This document shows positions 48,305-59,394 of a stretch of 64,000 nucleotides of DNA, piece after piece. The stretch's first letter is position 1. Each line of letters opens with the position of its first letter. Both the position numbers and the translations under genes were made by a program. Origin of the DNA: Anaeramoeba flamelloides (taxonomy: Eukaryota > Metamonada > Anaeramoebidae). The stretch lies in contig JANTQA010000012.1 of the NCBI GenBank assembly GCA_027625915.1, positions 837,001 through 901,000 of the forward strand. The letters run 5' to 3'. The notes under the pieces were generated by a model that saw only the letters and a list, made by a program, of their open reading frames with translations, was not told the DNA's origin and ran no database searches.

Positions 48305-48946
48305 TTAAACATTTCTTTTATTTTTCACTAAATTCTTATTTTTATAAGATTTGAATGTGTTAATTAATAAATATAATATAATAAATATAAAGAATAAATC
48401 GAGAATGGTATAAAAGATTTTTATATCATTTTTTAGTTCTGAAAAATGAAAAGCAAAATTGAACAAATTAAACCACATATTAATCATATTTTGAACACAG
48501 ACAATTAGCGAAACAAATTGTAAAAATAAAAACATTTTGAAATAGCTTGCATTTGTATTTTTTGTGAATGCACCCCAGCATTTGTTTAATTTTGCTTTTG
48601 TATAATTTTTTTTTAAATTCTTTGTGAAATATCCATTTAATGCTAGAAATATGGCAATCCAGATTAGGGCTGGAATAAATATTTCGGTTTTTTGTGAATT
48701 ATGAAAAGAAAATTTATTTAAATATTTATATAAGCCCCACAAAACAGGAGAAAACATGAATTGTAAAGTTATTCTTTTTGAGGCTTGATTGATTTGTTGA
48801 TTGCTTTGGAGAGAGTACCCATTGAAAAAGGTTGAAAATGGGAAAAAAATATAAAACCCTTCTTTTGAGCTTTCCACAATAAAAAACATTAAAATTTGTT
48901 TTCGAAACAAATAGAAAAATCCAATCCCAATTAAAGATGTGATCAA
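48305..48946 (-). CDS. Multi-pass membrane protein ORF, possibly disrupted upstream
   Basis: This frame opens at TTG and encodes 213 residues with about four hydrophobic helices: near 2-23 (TSLIGIGFFYLFRKQILMFF), 88-107 (IFIPALIWIAIFLALNGYF), 134-156 (FKMFLFLQFVSLIVCVQNMI) and 178-198 (YTILDLFFIFIILYLLINTF). The tail is Lys-rich. The same frame continues upstream to about 49141 (LHFGFFENEFIESYQIFILY...), interrupted once by a TGA at 49016. No ATG starts it. A 3' splice site TTTATAG near 48956 could make the lower part an exon. I do not recognise the family. It follows the TPR gene on the same strand, about 0.4 kb from its stop, and could be a decayed or mis-spliced neighbour. Confidence 0.42.
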   Translation of the reverse strand: MITSLIGIGFFYLFRKQILMFFIVESSKEGFYIFFPFSTFFNGYSLQSNQQINQASKRITLQFMFSPVLWGLYKYLNKFSFHNSQKTEIFIPALIWIAIFLALNGYFTKNLKKNYTKAKLNKCWGAFTKNTNASYFKMFLFLQFVSLIVCVQNMINMWFNLFNFAFHFSELKNDIKIFYTILDLFFIFIILYLLINTFKSYKNKNLVKNKRNV

Positions 48947-49369
48947 AGTGTCTATAAATAAATTGTATTTTTTAAAAAGATTATAAGCAATTTTTTTTTT
49001 AGATTTTAAGAGGCGTCAGAAAAAGAATAAATAAAGAATAAAAATTTGATAAGATTCTATAAATTCATTTTCAAAAAAACCAAAGTGTAAACGAAAAAGT
49101 TTTCTTGTATTAGTATTTCTCAAAATATGGCTATTGAAGTTTCAAAACTGTTTTTTCGATATTTTTGACAACTTTTTTCAAATGGCTTGCTTGAAATTAC
49201 TGTGGTTTTCGAATCTATTTGCTTCAGTGGGTATACAATATTTTCAATTCCCAAAATACTATACCGATTATTTATTTGCTTGGTTAGTAATTGAAATAAC
49301 GCCTCTGAGATCTTCACAAAAGCCAATTAAAAATCTTTGCTTTTAAGAGATTGAATTAAGTTGGCTTCC

Positions 49370-50230
49370 TTATTGAACTCTGAGATCAAATATTTTAAAT
49401 GACAATTTGATTGCAACAGTATCAAGCAAAAAGAAAATGAAAAAAGAAAATGAAAAAAGTAAAACGAAAAAGAGAAACAAACTGATATTTTCTTTGTAAA
49501 TGCTATTTAAAGAACTTGTGGCATCGAAATTATGTGGATCTACTTCAAGAACGTTTTGAAAAAAATGTTTTGAAGAGGAATAATCATTTAAAAAATAAAA
49601 GACAATTGCTTTCCAATAGTTCACATCGACATTATCTGGATCAATTAATAAGGCCTTGTCAAAGTGTTTTTGCGCATTTTGATAACGACAAAGATTAAAA
49701 TTAATGACCCCTAGCCAATAATACCCCTCAGTGCTTTGATCGTCTACAGAGACCAAATTGTTAAACCAAGTTGTTGCCTGGTCAAAGTCTTCCAAAACAT
49801 AATAAGAATATGCAATCCAAAACAATGACTCTGTATTTTTATTGTCGAGCTGGATTGCTAAAGAATATGAGTCAATTGCCTTGTGATAATCGCTAAGCAA
49901 AAAAAAGGTGTTTCCGATTTTGAAATGGAGTGCTACAGTGTTTTGCCCACTGTCTTTAATCTTTTGGTATAAATTGAGCGACAGATTATAGTTCCCTTGT
50001 TGGTAGAAGTAATTTGCTCGTTGGTAAAGTTGATACAGCTTGTCTTCCTTTTTTACTGTTTCTTCAGGCCTATGGTAAATCGTTGAAGATCGGATTTGTT
50101 GTGTGTTTTTGATAAGATTCCCCAATTTGCCTCGAACTAACCCATGGTGATACAATTCACGAGAACAAAAAATTGGTTCCAAAAGGATGACAACAACAAG
50201 TGTTAAAAGAAAGATCCTTTTGATACTCAT
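49370..50230 (-). CDS. Secretory-pathway TPR-repeat protein with C-terminal membrane anchor
   Basis: ATG 50230 to TAA gives 286 residues. Residues 1-22 form a signal peptide or signal anchor (MSIKRIFLLTLVVVILLEPI then FCS). Five tetratricopeptide-like repeats fill about 66-234, each with the A-W/Y-x-L/I...Y..A...F..A...DP pattern. The clearest are LHFKIGNTFFLLSDYHKAID (about 101-133) and YYWLGVINFNLCRYQNAQKH (about 170-200). Residues about 250-273 are a hydrophobic helix (LFLFFVLLFSFSFFIFFLLD). TPRs are protein-docking scaffolds; here they would lie in the lumen or outside the cell if the signal is cleaved. No catalytic motif is present. Closest functional guess is an ER-lumenal or membrane assembly factor. 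It has no visible intron. Confidence 0.68.
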   Translation of the reverse strand: MSIKRIFLLTLVVVILLEPIFCSRELYHHGLVRGKLGNLIKNTQQIRSSTIYHRPEETVKKEDKLYQLYQRANYFYQQGNYNLSLNLYQKIKDSGQNTVALHFKIGNTFFLLSDYHKAIDSYSLAIQLDNKNTESLFWIAYSYYVLEDFDQATTWFNNLVSVDDQSTEGYYWLGVINFNLCRYQNAQKHFDKALLIDPDNVDVNYWKAIVFYFLNDYSSSKHFFQNVLEVDPHNFDATSSLNSIYKENISLFLFFVLLFSFSFFIFFLLDTVAIKLSFKIFDLRVQ

Positions 50231-51169
50231 TAAGAAGTGGAAAATGAAAAAATGATTATTTTTTTATTCGAAAATTGTTTTAAGGGAGTAACTACACTAT
50301 AAGACTTGATAAAAATTTGAGAGAGAAGAGTATTTTATTTTACTTGAGTATGATCGTAGATTCTCTAAATATTTTTTTTAAAAAGATTTGTGATATTTTT
50401 TTTTAGTTATGGTTTTAAATAATTTAAATAAAGAGAAAAGAATTGATAAAATTTATTTGTTTTTTATTTTTTTAATAATAAAGAGTTTTTTTTTGGGAGA
50501 AGATAATTTTAGATTCTTAGATATAAAACTTATAGCCATTTTGTGGTTTAAAGTTTGATAGAATATAATAATATTCACATCTCCAATTCCACTAAATATA
50601 ACGTGTTTAAAAGCCTAACAAGTTATGATTTGGGATAATTATTATTATTTTATGGGATCCTTCTAGCTATTAAAGCCTTATTTGTATTTCGTTTTGTGAT
50701 TCTCCCAATCTTAATGTTGTGATTTTTTTAAAACAAAATCCATGTATCCCAAATGTAACTGATAAAAAAATCTTTCATATATGCTTTTTGTTATCATGAA
50801 AAAAAAAAAATTCAAAAATGATAAAAAAAAACAATTGAAAAAAAGAAATACCACAATAGGGTGTAGAGATAAGGATAAAAGATAAAATATTCAACATTCG
50901 AAACACTCTTTTAATCTATTCAACTCAATATTCTATGTAAAAATTTCTCTGAGTCTTTGCAAAACAAATTTGAAAAATCTTATGAATGAAGTACTTTAAA
51001 TAATAAAAAATCAATAAGGTACCAAACCAAAGTAAAAAATGTTATTTTCTAATCCTATTCAAAATTTTAAAAAAATAAAAAATTTTCCTTTACCAAGACT
51101 ACTCCCTTAAATGCTTTAGCATCAAAAATATCATCATATTTACAAAATTTGCCAGAGATAAAATGATTG

Positions 51170-51375
51170 TTTTAAAAAAATTAAAAAAATGATCTATTTC
51201 CTGATTATTTTGTCAAAAAAATACATTTGAATCTTTCAATATCTTTATAATTCTTTTTTAAATAATATATATAAAACTCTATTTCTTGTTTAGGTATAGA
51301 TTTCACCCCACAGACTTGTTTATTTTATTTCTACAGTCACCCAATATTTCTTTTTCAACTCTGGAGTCTTTATAT
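51170..51375. repeat. Dispersed repeat H, copy 1
   Basis: The sequence from TTAAAAAAATGATC through TGTCAAAAAAATACATTTGA, ATTCTTTTTTAAAT, TATTTCTTGTTTA and ACAGTCACCCAATATTTCTT repeats with modest divergence at 56540-56740. Non-coding. Confidence 0.55.
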
Positions 51376-52389
51376 TGTTAATATTTATTTTAAAATATTT
51401 CATGAAAGACAGATATTTTGAAAAAAAAAATCAAATGTTTTTTATAAATTAAATGATCTTTTTTATTTGATTAAATCAAGTTTTTTATTCTATTTGACCG
51501 TTAGAATTCATAGATGTAATTGAAATATTGTCCATTAATGCTTTTTATGGTCAGAAGGGAATTATTTTAAGTTTATGTTATTGTTAGAATGGTTTTAATC
51601 GCTTAATATTTGTATTTTTGGTAATATTTATTTTTTTTAACCTTTTATCAAAAAAAGTTTCTGTTTCCTTAAATTATTCTGGTATTTTTTATTAAAAGAT
51701 ATTTCAGAAAAAATTTGATTTTTTTTTGAATATAACCGTAATTTTTTTATTGTTTTTAGGTGCTGTTAAAGAGATTTAAAAACCAGAATAGAACATTTAT
51801 GTTCAATTTAGAAACAATTTAGATTTTTTAACTATTTTTAATCATTTTGTTTTTATATTCTATATTTTGTTTTCCATGAGACAATTCGTTTTATTCTGAC
51901 CAGTGGTTTTTTTTTTACAATCATTGTTATTAAGTTGAAGTTCCTTTCTCTTGAATAAAAAAAAAATAATAAAAATAAATGTTTATTCGATGATATCTGA
52001 GGTTTGAAAGATCAATAATTAGTAATTATATTTCAACAAATTTCACTCAATAGTATTGTTCTACTGCAAAATGTTTCAAAACACAATTTTTTTAATTTCG
52101 TTTATAATATTTTAACCTTGATTTTATTAGTATTGGATATTAAAAATAATTTTCAATATTTCTGTATGTTAGAAGCTCGAATTTAATATTTCCTCTATAA
52201 TATATTCACAATTTTTTTTTTTTTCAAAAAATAAATTTTGGGGTTCAAAATTTTTAAATTAGAGATTAGAACAAAAATATTAGAATAATAAACAACGATA
52301 TGTTAACAAGAGTAAATATGGAATGTTATAAAAAAGAGAGTTATTACATTTTTTCGAGATAAATAAAGAGTTTGATATATTTATCCAAA

Positions 52390-52669
52390 TTTATGTTTTA
52401 GTAAATGAAACTCTCCGTTTTGATTTTTGTACTGGGATGGATTTTCAATATAAAATTGTTTGTTAAACACCAATACTTTGTTTGAATCGTGATTTTTTTT
52501 TTAAAAAATTGAAAAATTCGGGTTCACCAAACGATTTTTGGATTAAAATTATTAATGGTCTATTAAGATAATCGGATATTATATTTACTATTTCCAAAAT
52601 TTGAATAAATGTATAGAACTCTTTATTCGTCTCAAAAAATGTAAAAACTCTATTTTTTATAATGTTCAT
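52390..52669 (-). pseudogene. Short broken coding-like region, unrecognised
   Basis: A 68-codon ATG ORF (52669-52463) ends in LIILIQKSFGEPEFFNFLKK and KKSRFKQSIGV. Directly after its TAA a shifted frame reads FYIENPSQYKNQNGEFHLLK before stopping near 52397. Together they look like one decayed protein. The pattern is faintly like the end of an OTU-type protease domain, which I would not rely on. Confidence 0.27.
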
Positions 52670-52799
52670 ATTTACATCAGTGTTCTCTCAAATTAAAGAA
52701 AAATATTTGTGAATTTCTTTCAAAAAGATCAAAATAAATTTATAAAAGATGAAAGAATTTTATTTTTTATATATTAGAGGTTTTGATGATAACAAGCTT

Positions 52800-52982
52800 A
52801 ATTCACGATAAAGTTACAAAAATCGCGATAATTTCCATCAAATCGTGATATATCAGAAAAACGCAATATTCAATATTATCACGATAATATAACAAATCGC
52901 AATATTCTATAAAATCGCAATAATTATTGAAAAATCGTGATAAATGCCAAAATATCTAGATTAAAAAGTAATCGCGAAATAA
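52800..52982. repeat. Array of a short CG-containing motif, about 17-20 bp spacing
   Basis: Eight or nine versions of AATCGYGATAAT, or its complement, occur in about 180 bp. Starts lie near 52804, 52821, 52841, 52861, 52878, 52895, 52912, 52932 and 52970. Cores are TCGCGA, TCGTGA and TCGCAA. CG is rare in the surrounding DNA, so the clustering stands out. It may be an old minisatellite or a set of protein-binding sites. Confidence 0.6.
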
Positions 52983-54399
52983 TAGTTGTTGGGTTTTGGG
53001 TTAATTGGGAAATATTTTTACAATGAAATTTTTTTTGATCAAAAAAACGATTAGGTGAAATAAAGTTATTCTTTGAAAAAACAACAAAAAAGATACTTGA
53101 TCCAATCAAGGATCAGATCAAAGAGTTTTATTGTGTTTTCATTTAGTTTGGGTGTCAAACCTATCGATCCTTTTAGATCAACAATAATAATAACTAAATA
53201 TAAATAAATATTTTTAAGTTTATCATGGTGTTGGAAATTGCCTTGAATAAAAGACCTTCTAAAACAACCAACAATTTATCTGTTCTTTAAAGATTGTTTT
53301 CTTGGGTTAAAACACATTCAATATTCTCAGAAAGTTAAAAGGGGTTGGATAACTCTTTAAAAGCTTTCACAAACACCTAGCTAGATTATGGCCAATTTAT
53401 TAAGATTATTGGTACATTTTTTTTCTTTTTCTTATTCTTCTGCTTCTGATATCTTTTTATTTTATCACAAACAAAATTTGAGTTTAATACTTTGTTTTAC
53501 TCAATCTCCAATAAGAATTGAAATTACTCTTTCTTCTTTTTTGTTATTTAACTTGTGAGTGTAATAAATCTATTTTAGAGAAAAAAAAATCATATTTTAT
53601 AATCCAATATATTGCTAAAATGGGTGATTATTTGTTTGATCATTTAATCCAAAGGATATTTTGCTTTGTATATAAAAAAAAAAAAAAAAATGAAAATAAA
53701 ACATTTTTTTACCATGTTATAATCCCTTTCCATCTATAAAATATTACTTTTTTTTATACCTTTCGAAAACTTGGAGATACTTTACGGCCCTTTCATACAC
53801 TTTCTAAGATTTTTAAAGGTGAAAAGCATTGTAAAAATCAAGTAATTTTTTGTAAAGTGTTTTTAAAAATAATAATTTTTCTCTTGAGTGGATTTTATTT
53901 TATCACAATAATATGGATTATCTCAATTTTGTCATTTTCCGGGATAAAGTAGGATTAATCACCATTTTTCTAATATTATAGCAAATTTATTGTTAATTTT
54001 GAGAGAATGCATTTTATCATCAAAACATCTAATTTTTAACCAAATTCAATATATAAACTTACCAACTGCTAGACACTAACAATAACCTTTGAGGATATAT
54101 TATGTTGGAATATATTTATCTAATCCTAAAGATGTATTCAGTGCGATTAGTACCTTTATTTTGTCATATTATTCCAAAGAAGGAAATAAAATCTGTTATT
54201 AAAAATCATAAGTAAACTAGTAAAAGTGAATTCATTTTACCCACATGAGTTGCATAATAATTGTATTTTTCTTGGATTTTTTTAGATATTTGAGACTATT
54301 TTAAACTTGAAATTATACCCTACCTTACAGAATTATTTGATCATCATTTTAAACAAAACTATATTATATTTTTTACAATAAGGCAATTACCTTAAAGGT

Positions 54400-54600
54400 G
54401 TAAATTAACTAATAATAAACAAGTTGGGATTATTTTATTTGATTACGAAAGTTCTGTTATTCAAAAAGAAATTTTAAAAACGAAGGAAAATTTTGGAAAA
54501 ATTTTTTTATCTAAAAAATAGAGCAAATTTTTTAGTTAATAGACCGAAATCAAAAAGGAATTACAAAAAATAGAAAAATTGCAAAATAATTGTTATAAAC
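54400..54600. repeat. Dispersed repeat G, partial copy
   Basis: AAGAAATTTTAAAAACGAAG, TTTATCTAAAAAATAGAGCA and the following Lys-codon-like A-rich block match the first half of the 41.2-kb copy. Confidence 0.4.
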
Positions 54601-54689
54601 CATTTTCCAGTCAAAGGGTGGTAGTTTAAGGGGTTTATTGATGTATTTAACGTCTTGGGGTCGGTATTAAAAAAAAAATTTTAATTTTT

Positions 54690-55335
54690 TATGATTTTCA
54701 AAATTGAAATCATTATTTCACATTTTTTGCTTATCTTTTTTTTTTTTTTTGACTTTTTTTTTTTTTGATAAGTAATTTAGTTTACAATTTTTCTTTTTTT
54801 CTTATGGTGAGGTATATAAACACTTTGTAAAAATGTGTTATTCTTATGTTATTGGAACATTAAAAAAGATTGTAAAAAAAAAATACAATCAGTTTTAAAT
54901 TTAAGGCACAAACTTTCAAAGAAATTTAAGGTATAAAAAAATCTCAAATTAAGGCACAAAATTTGCAATTTTTTTACCCAATTATTTTACTAGAATTTGA
55001 ATTTTGTGCCGTAATTTGAGATTTTTTTTGTGACTTAGATTTTGTTGAAGTTTGTGCCTTTAGAGTGGAACTGACTGTATTGATTTCTATTGTAATTTGA
55101 ATTGATCAACAATTAAAGATCAAAAAGAATATTGTTGTTTTTCTCAATGTTGCAAGAAGAATTTTGGTTTTTCAAGTTATAAGAAAATATATGGATATAT
55201 CAGTTTTACAACAGATAGATTTCAAGTATTCTTTGATTTTTGTTATACTATTTATTCTTTATTTGTTCTTCAAAGGCCAATTATAAAAAATAATTGATTT
55301 TAGAAAAAAATGGTTTGATATCCTTTGACTAAAAT
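54690..55335. repeat. Dispersed repeat C, copy carrying a nested A-family MITE
   Basis: It shares the TTGAAATCATTATTTCAC start, the GTTATTCTTATGTTATTGGAA block, TTGTTGTTTTTCTCAATG and the CTTCAAAGGCCAATTAT end with the other copies. MITE A (54886-55077) splits it after the GATTGTAAAAAA block. Confidence 0.7.
54886..55077. mobile_element. MITE family A, copy nested in repeat C
   Basis: The 192-bp element has inverted ends and TA on each side. It sits inside a copy of dispersed repeat C. The uninterrupted C copy at about 8573-8610 reads GATTGTAGAAAAATAATATT where this copy has the element, so it serves as a pre-insertion site and shows the TA duplication. Confidence 0.84.
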
Positions 55336-56539
55336 AAATTATTATCAAATTTCCTTTTTTATGAGAATGGGATAAATTTAAAATTTGGAATATTCTTGAA
55401 AAAATGACAACAAATAACACACCGGATTATATAATCGTAATAGATCTTATAAGAACAAAATTATATCTTTAAAAAAGTTGTTTTTTTAACTTGGTTTTTT
55501 TTTCTATTTAAATTTTGACCAATTTAAAAAAAATAAATTAAAGGGTTTCATTTATATTCGTTGTTATTATGAGAAATTCCAATGAAAGTGTTTCAGAAAT
55601 TAAACTAAAAAGGACAGTATTTTTCACTTCATGAAAACTTTTTCAATTTAAAGAAAAATTTGTAACAAATGAGATTTAATGAATAAGAAAAAGGTGGAAG
55701 AACACAATAATATTTATATATCTTAGTTCCAATGACTATTGAATTTTTCATCATATTTGAACCAACTTTTGTTGAAAATTTCTTGATGCCTAAACTATAA
55801 TTTTATTTTTTTCTTTTTTTTATAAATTTTTCTGAAATATTGGTTAATTTTTTTTAGAAAACAAAATGAAATTATGTAATTGTCAAATAGTTTAAAATTT
55901 TCTTTTTTTATTTCTAAATAAAAATTTGGGAAAGTGTCACCGTGTGTCGTAGAGTATCCCCAAGTAAATGGTTTTTTTTTTAATATAGACAATTAAAAGA
56001 AAATTTATTAAATTTTCTTTCTATTTCTCAAATTAAAAAGGCCTAATAGTATATAATAGGAATTAAAAACTCATATGTGAATTAAATAAAAAAAATAATC
56101 TTATTGAAATTTTCTTGCAAATTTTATATTTTTTACATGGTCAAATTTTTCTATTTTTCTTTAAATACATCAAATCAAGTTAAAGTGTTCCTTTTTTGTA
56201 AGAATGTGGAAAATTCATTATCTTGAAATCTTCTTTTAAAAAGGGACATTTATTGAACAGTGATCAAAATAATGAGTCCTAAAACATACAGTGGTTTAAA
56301 TAACCCGTGTTGACAACCTCTAACTCATTAATAAAATTTAAATTGTGTTTTTTTTTTTTCAGATTTGGGTATTTGTAGATATAGGAAATCACTGATATTC
56401 TTGGTTCGGATTCAAATTGACTTTAGAGGTTAGATCTTTGATTAGTCGAAATTCTCAATAATATTAGATGTTGTTGTTTCAATAATTTCGTCTTTTTTTC
56501 AAAATTTCTGAGATTAAATAATTTGTTTTTTATAATTTA

Positions 56540-56740
56540 AAAAAGGATCTTTTTTCTCATTTTTTTGTCAAAAAATTACATTTTATTCTTTTAATATCCT
56601 CAGAATTCTTTTTTAAATTTAATTTAAAGAACCGTATTTCTTGTTTATATAATGTTTTCATCACATTTATTAGTTTCTTTTCTTTCTAGAGTCAGCCAAT
56701 ATTTTTTTCATGAGTTGAATTTTTAGTTCTTGGAAAAATA
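56540..56740. repeat. Dispersed repeat H, copy 2
   Basis: It is the direct-orientation partner of 51170-51375 (TGTCAAAAAATTACATTTTA, AGAATTCTTTTTTAAATTTA, AGAGTCAGCCAATATTTTTT). Confidence 0.55.
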
Positions 56741-56934
56741 AAAACATCGGTTATTTACACCACTGTACAATCCTTGTTTCAAAAGAAAACCACAATTTTT
56801 TTTTTCTACTTTTTCCAAAGTGACAACAAATCTCATTACCTGTTAGTATCACGTTGTACAAATCAATTTTGAAGCAAAACCTCAGGATCTTAGTTAATAA
56901 ATTTAAAATTATAAATCGAATTTGTGGAAACTTA

Positions 56935-57330
56935 TTCCTAATTCCCTTAAATTTTCTTCATATTTTTATGACATTTTCTGTAAAAATTTACTCTATTTTT
57001 TGAGATAAATATTGCAATTTGATCTTTCATTTTTAGAATTTCTTTTTTAATAATAGGTTTTTAAGTAATCAGAATTATATTTAATTTAGGTTTATTGTTG
57101 GTTTTTTTTGTTTGGTTAATGTACAGATCTTCTTTAAAAAATGAAAACTGCTTTTTTTACTGGAATATGAATTAGACTTTTCTGAAAATTTACTATTTTG
57201 ACAATAGTATTGATTTTCCTAAAATTTAAATGAATTTACCTTCAGAAATGATTTGAACTTATAGTATACTATTGAGTAGTGACATTTGTTGTTATATTGG
57301 AACAAGATCAAAAAAAAGACTGGTTTTTAT
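56935..57330. repeat. Dispersed repeat G, rearranged copy
   Basis: The left part (TACTCTATTTTTTGAGATAA...TGGTTAATGTACAGATC) is inverted relative to the copy at 41.2 kb. The right part (TTCAGAAATGATTTGAACTT...TTGGAACAAGATCAAAAAAA) is direct. The family may itself be a fold-back element. Confidence 0.45.
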
Positions 57331-59394
57331 TGGAAATGTTGGGTCTAATACTCAAAGTAAGGATATTTTTGAGTTCTTTCTTAAAAAACTAAAAAAGTGG
57401 ATTTTTGTTTTTTTTTTCCCAAAATTCAGAAATTGTGAAAAAAATAATCAGAATTGTTAATCAGGTATTTGAGATCCCTTGAAATTTATTCACATAATTC
57501 AGGATTTTTGATACTTTGTTTTTCTTATTCCACTTTTATCAATTTTTATTAGAAAATCCTCAGATTCATTCAACAATCAAAAAAAATGGGGACTTAGGGT
57601 TATAAGTGATTTAAATTCATAAATTAGAATTCTTCTTCTTTTTAAGTGATAAAATAATTGCAAAAGATCGAAATATAAAATTAATTATTTTTAATTTAGC
57701 TAAAACTGACTATTTATACAAGAAAATTTCAAGTAACGAACTCAGCCCGAATTTCTCAACGTAAATCTGAAATAATGTCTTTTTCTTCAGTGTTTAAAAA
57801 GTATTTACTTTCATTTTCTCTTAAATAAAAAATCCATCACCAAATTCGGAACAAACCGAATACATTTGCTTAATGTGAACTATTCTCCATTTTATTGACT
57901 CATTTTTATAAACTGTTTATGATATTTTTTTAAAGAAAAAGATTAGAAAAAATCAAAACTTGAAAAGTGAGAAATAAATAACCAAAATTATTTTGAACAT
58001 TGGATACTAATCAAAAATTGTTTTGACTTGATTTTTTTTAATTCCTTTTTCTTAAATATTTATTTTTAACAGTTTTTTTATTGTTTAATTCAGAAAATTT
58101 TTCGGTTTTTTAACTATTAGGAAAATATCCCCTCAAATCAAACAAGAAATCATTCAAAAGTCCTAAAAACAAAACAATGTTTATCTGTCAAACAAATTTT
58201 AAGAAATTAAATTTATAAAAGATTTTGAACACCAATTCTCTATTAAATAAACTTGGAAAAAATTAAATTCGTTACACTTGGAAACCCTTTTATTGAAAAA
58301 GAACGTACTCTATTGGATATCATAGTTGTTTGAGTAGTAGGCACTTTAGGAGTAAAAAACTTTTCTTTACCCTTATTTTCAAAAAATCAAAACAAAACAC
58401 GAATTGCAAATCATCCGGAAAACTGTCTATGAAAACACAAATCACCTCACCATAAATAATTTACATTCATAAAAAATCCAGATACTATTTTTCAAAGAAG
58501 AAAAAAGATTCCCAACTCAAATTGAAATTGATGAATTCCAAGACCCCATAAGCTTTGTTAAGGAATTGATAGAGATGTTTTTCAATTCTAAATCGAAAAT
58601 GTTTTTTTATTTTGGGAAAAATTATTTCCAAAGCAACATTTGGAAAAAGTTAGATATAAGAAATAAATAGACAAAAAGAAATTTAACATAACTTATCAAC
58701 TTTTAGGGTTTAAAATCTAAAACAAAAGTAATAAAAAAGTTCTTGAAAAAAATTAATTGCAAAGTGTAATTAGAAAAACAAAATCAGATTTTAGAATTAG
58801 AGAATTTTTATATGATCAAGAAGTGATGTTTTAGAACAGCACTTTTCAATGGTTGGTATCAACTACAAGCATGTAAATTTTTAAGGAATTATTGACAAAT
58901 TCGCTTGAAGGAATTGTCAAAAAACAAGAGAAATTTCTGAGACTAAGTTTCGATCTCTGAAAAAAATCTGAAAGAGGAATTTATTCCCGATTTTTTTACT
59001 TTTCAAAAATTTATCTTCTTCTTAATAGGAAATTCGAAAGTAATTTTCTTATTAAAAAAATAACAATTGGTGCCAAAAAAGACTTTTGTGTTCCTATTTA
59101 TTGTTTTCCTTTCATTTGTGGAAATTGGAAAAAAACTCTTAAAAAAAGTTCTCTAATTATTTGGTCAAAAGAGACTCACAAATAATAAGAAGCTATTAAA
59201 CACCATAAATTAAATTGCAAATGGAAACCCAAGGAGTCATTAAGACAAAACCCGAATTTTGACAAAAGAGAATTTTATTTTGCAAAAATTTTAATTTTTT
59301 TCTTTTTAATTTAAAACTTTTTTTTTTAGAATTTTTATTGAGAGCTCTTGCTCTCTGATAGTTCACACCTATAACCTCAAAACCATTCTTTCGT

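Larger units (their letters stand above)
50231..59394. other. Nine-kilobase repeat-rich spacer
   Basis: Besides repeats H, G and C, the nested MITE A, the CG-motif array and one broken ORF (all listed separately), I see nothing coding. It is the longest gene-free stretch in the window. Confidence 0.55.

Noticed and set aside
49016-49018. TGA recoded as an amino acid in this genome
   Set aside because: The BET-like gene ends cleanly at TGA, and no long conserved gene here needs TGA as sense.
53518-53739. 73-codon plus-strand frame
   Set aside because: It is Phe/Ile/Lys-rich, with no motif and composition identical to the spacer.
57272-57460. 62-codon plus-strand frame
   Set aside because: It lies in and beside repeat G, and similar sequence in other copies is not open in that frame.
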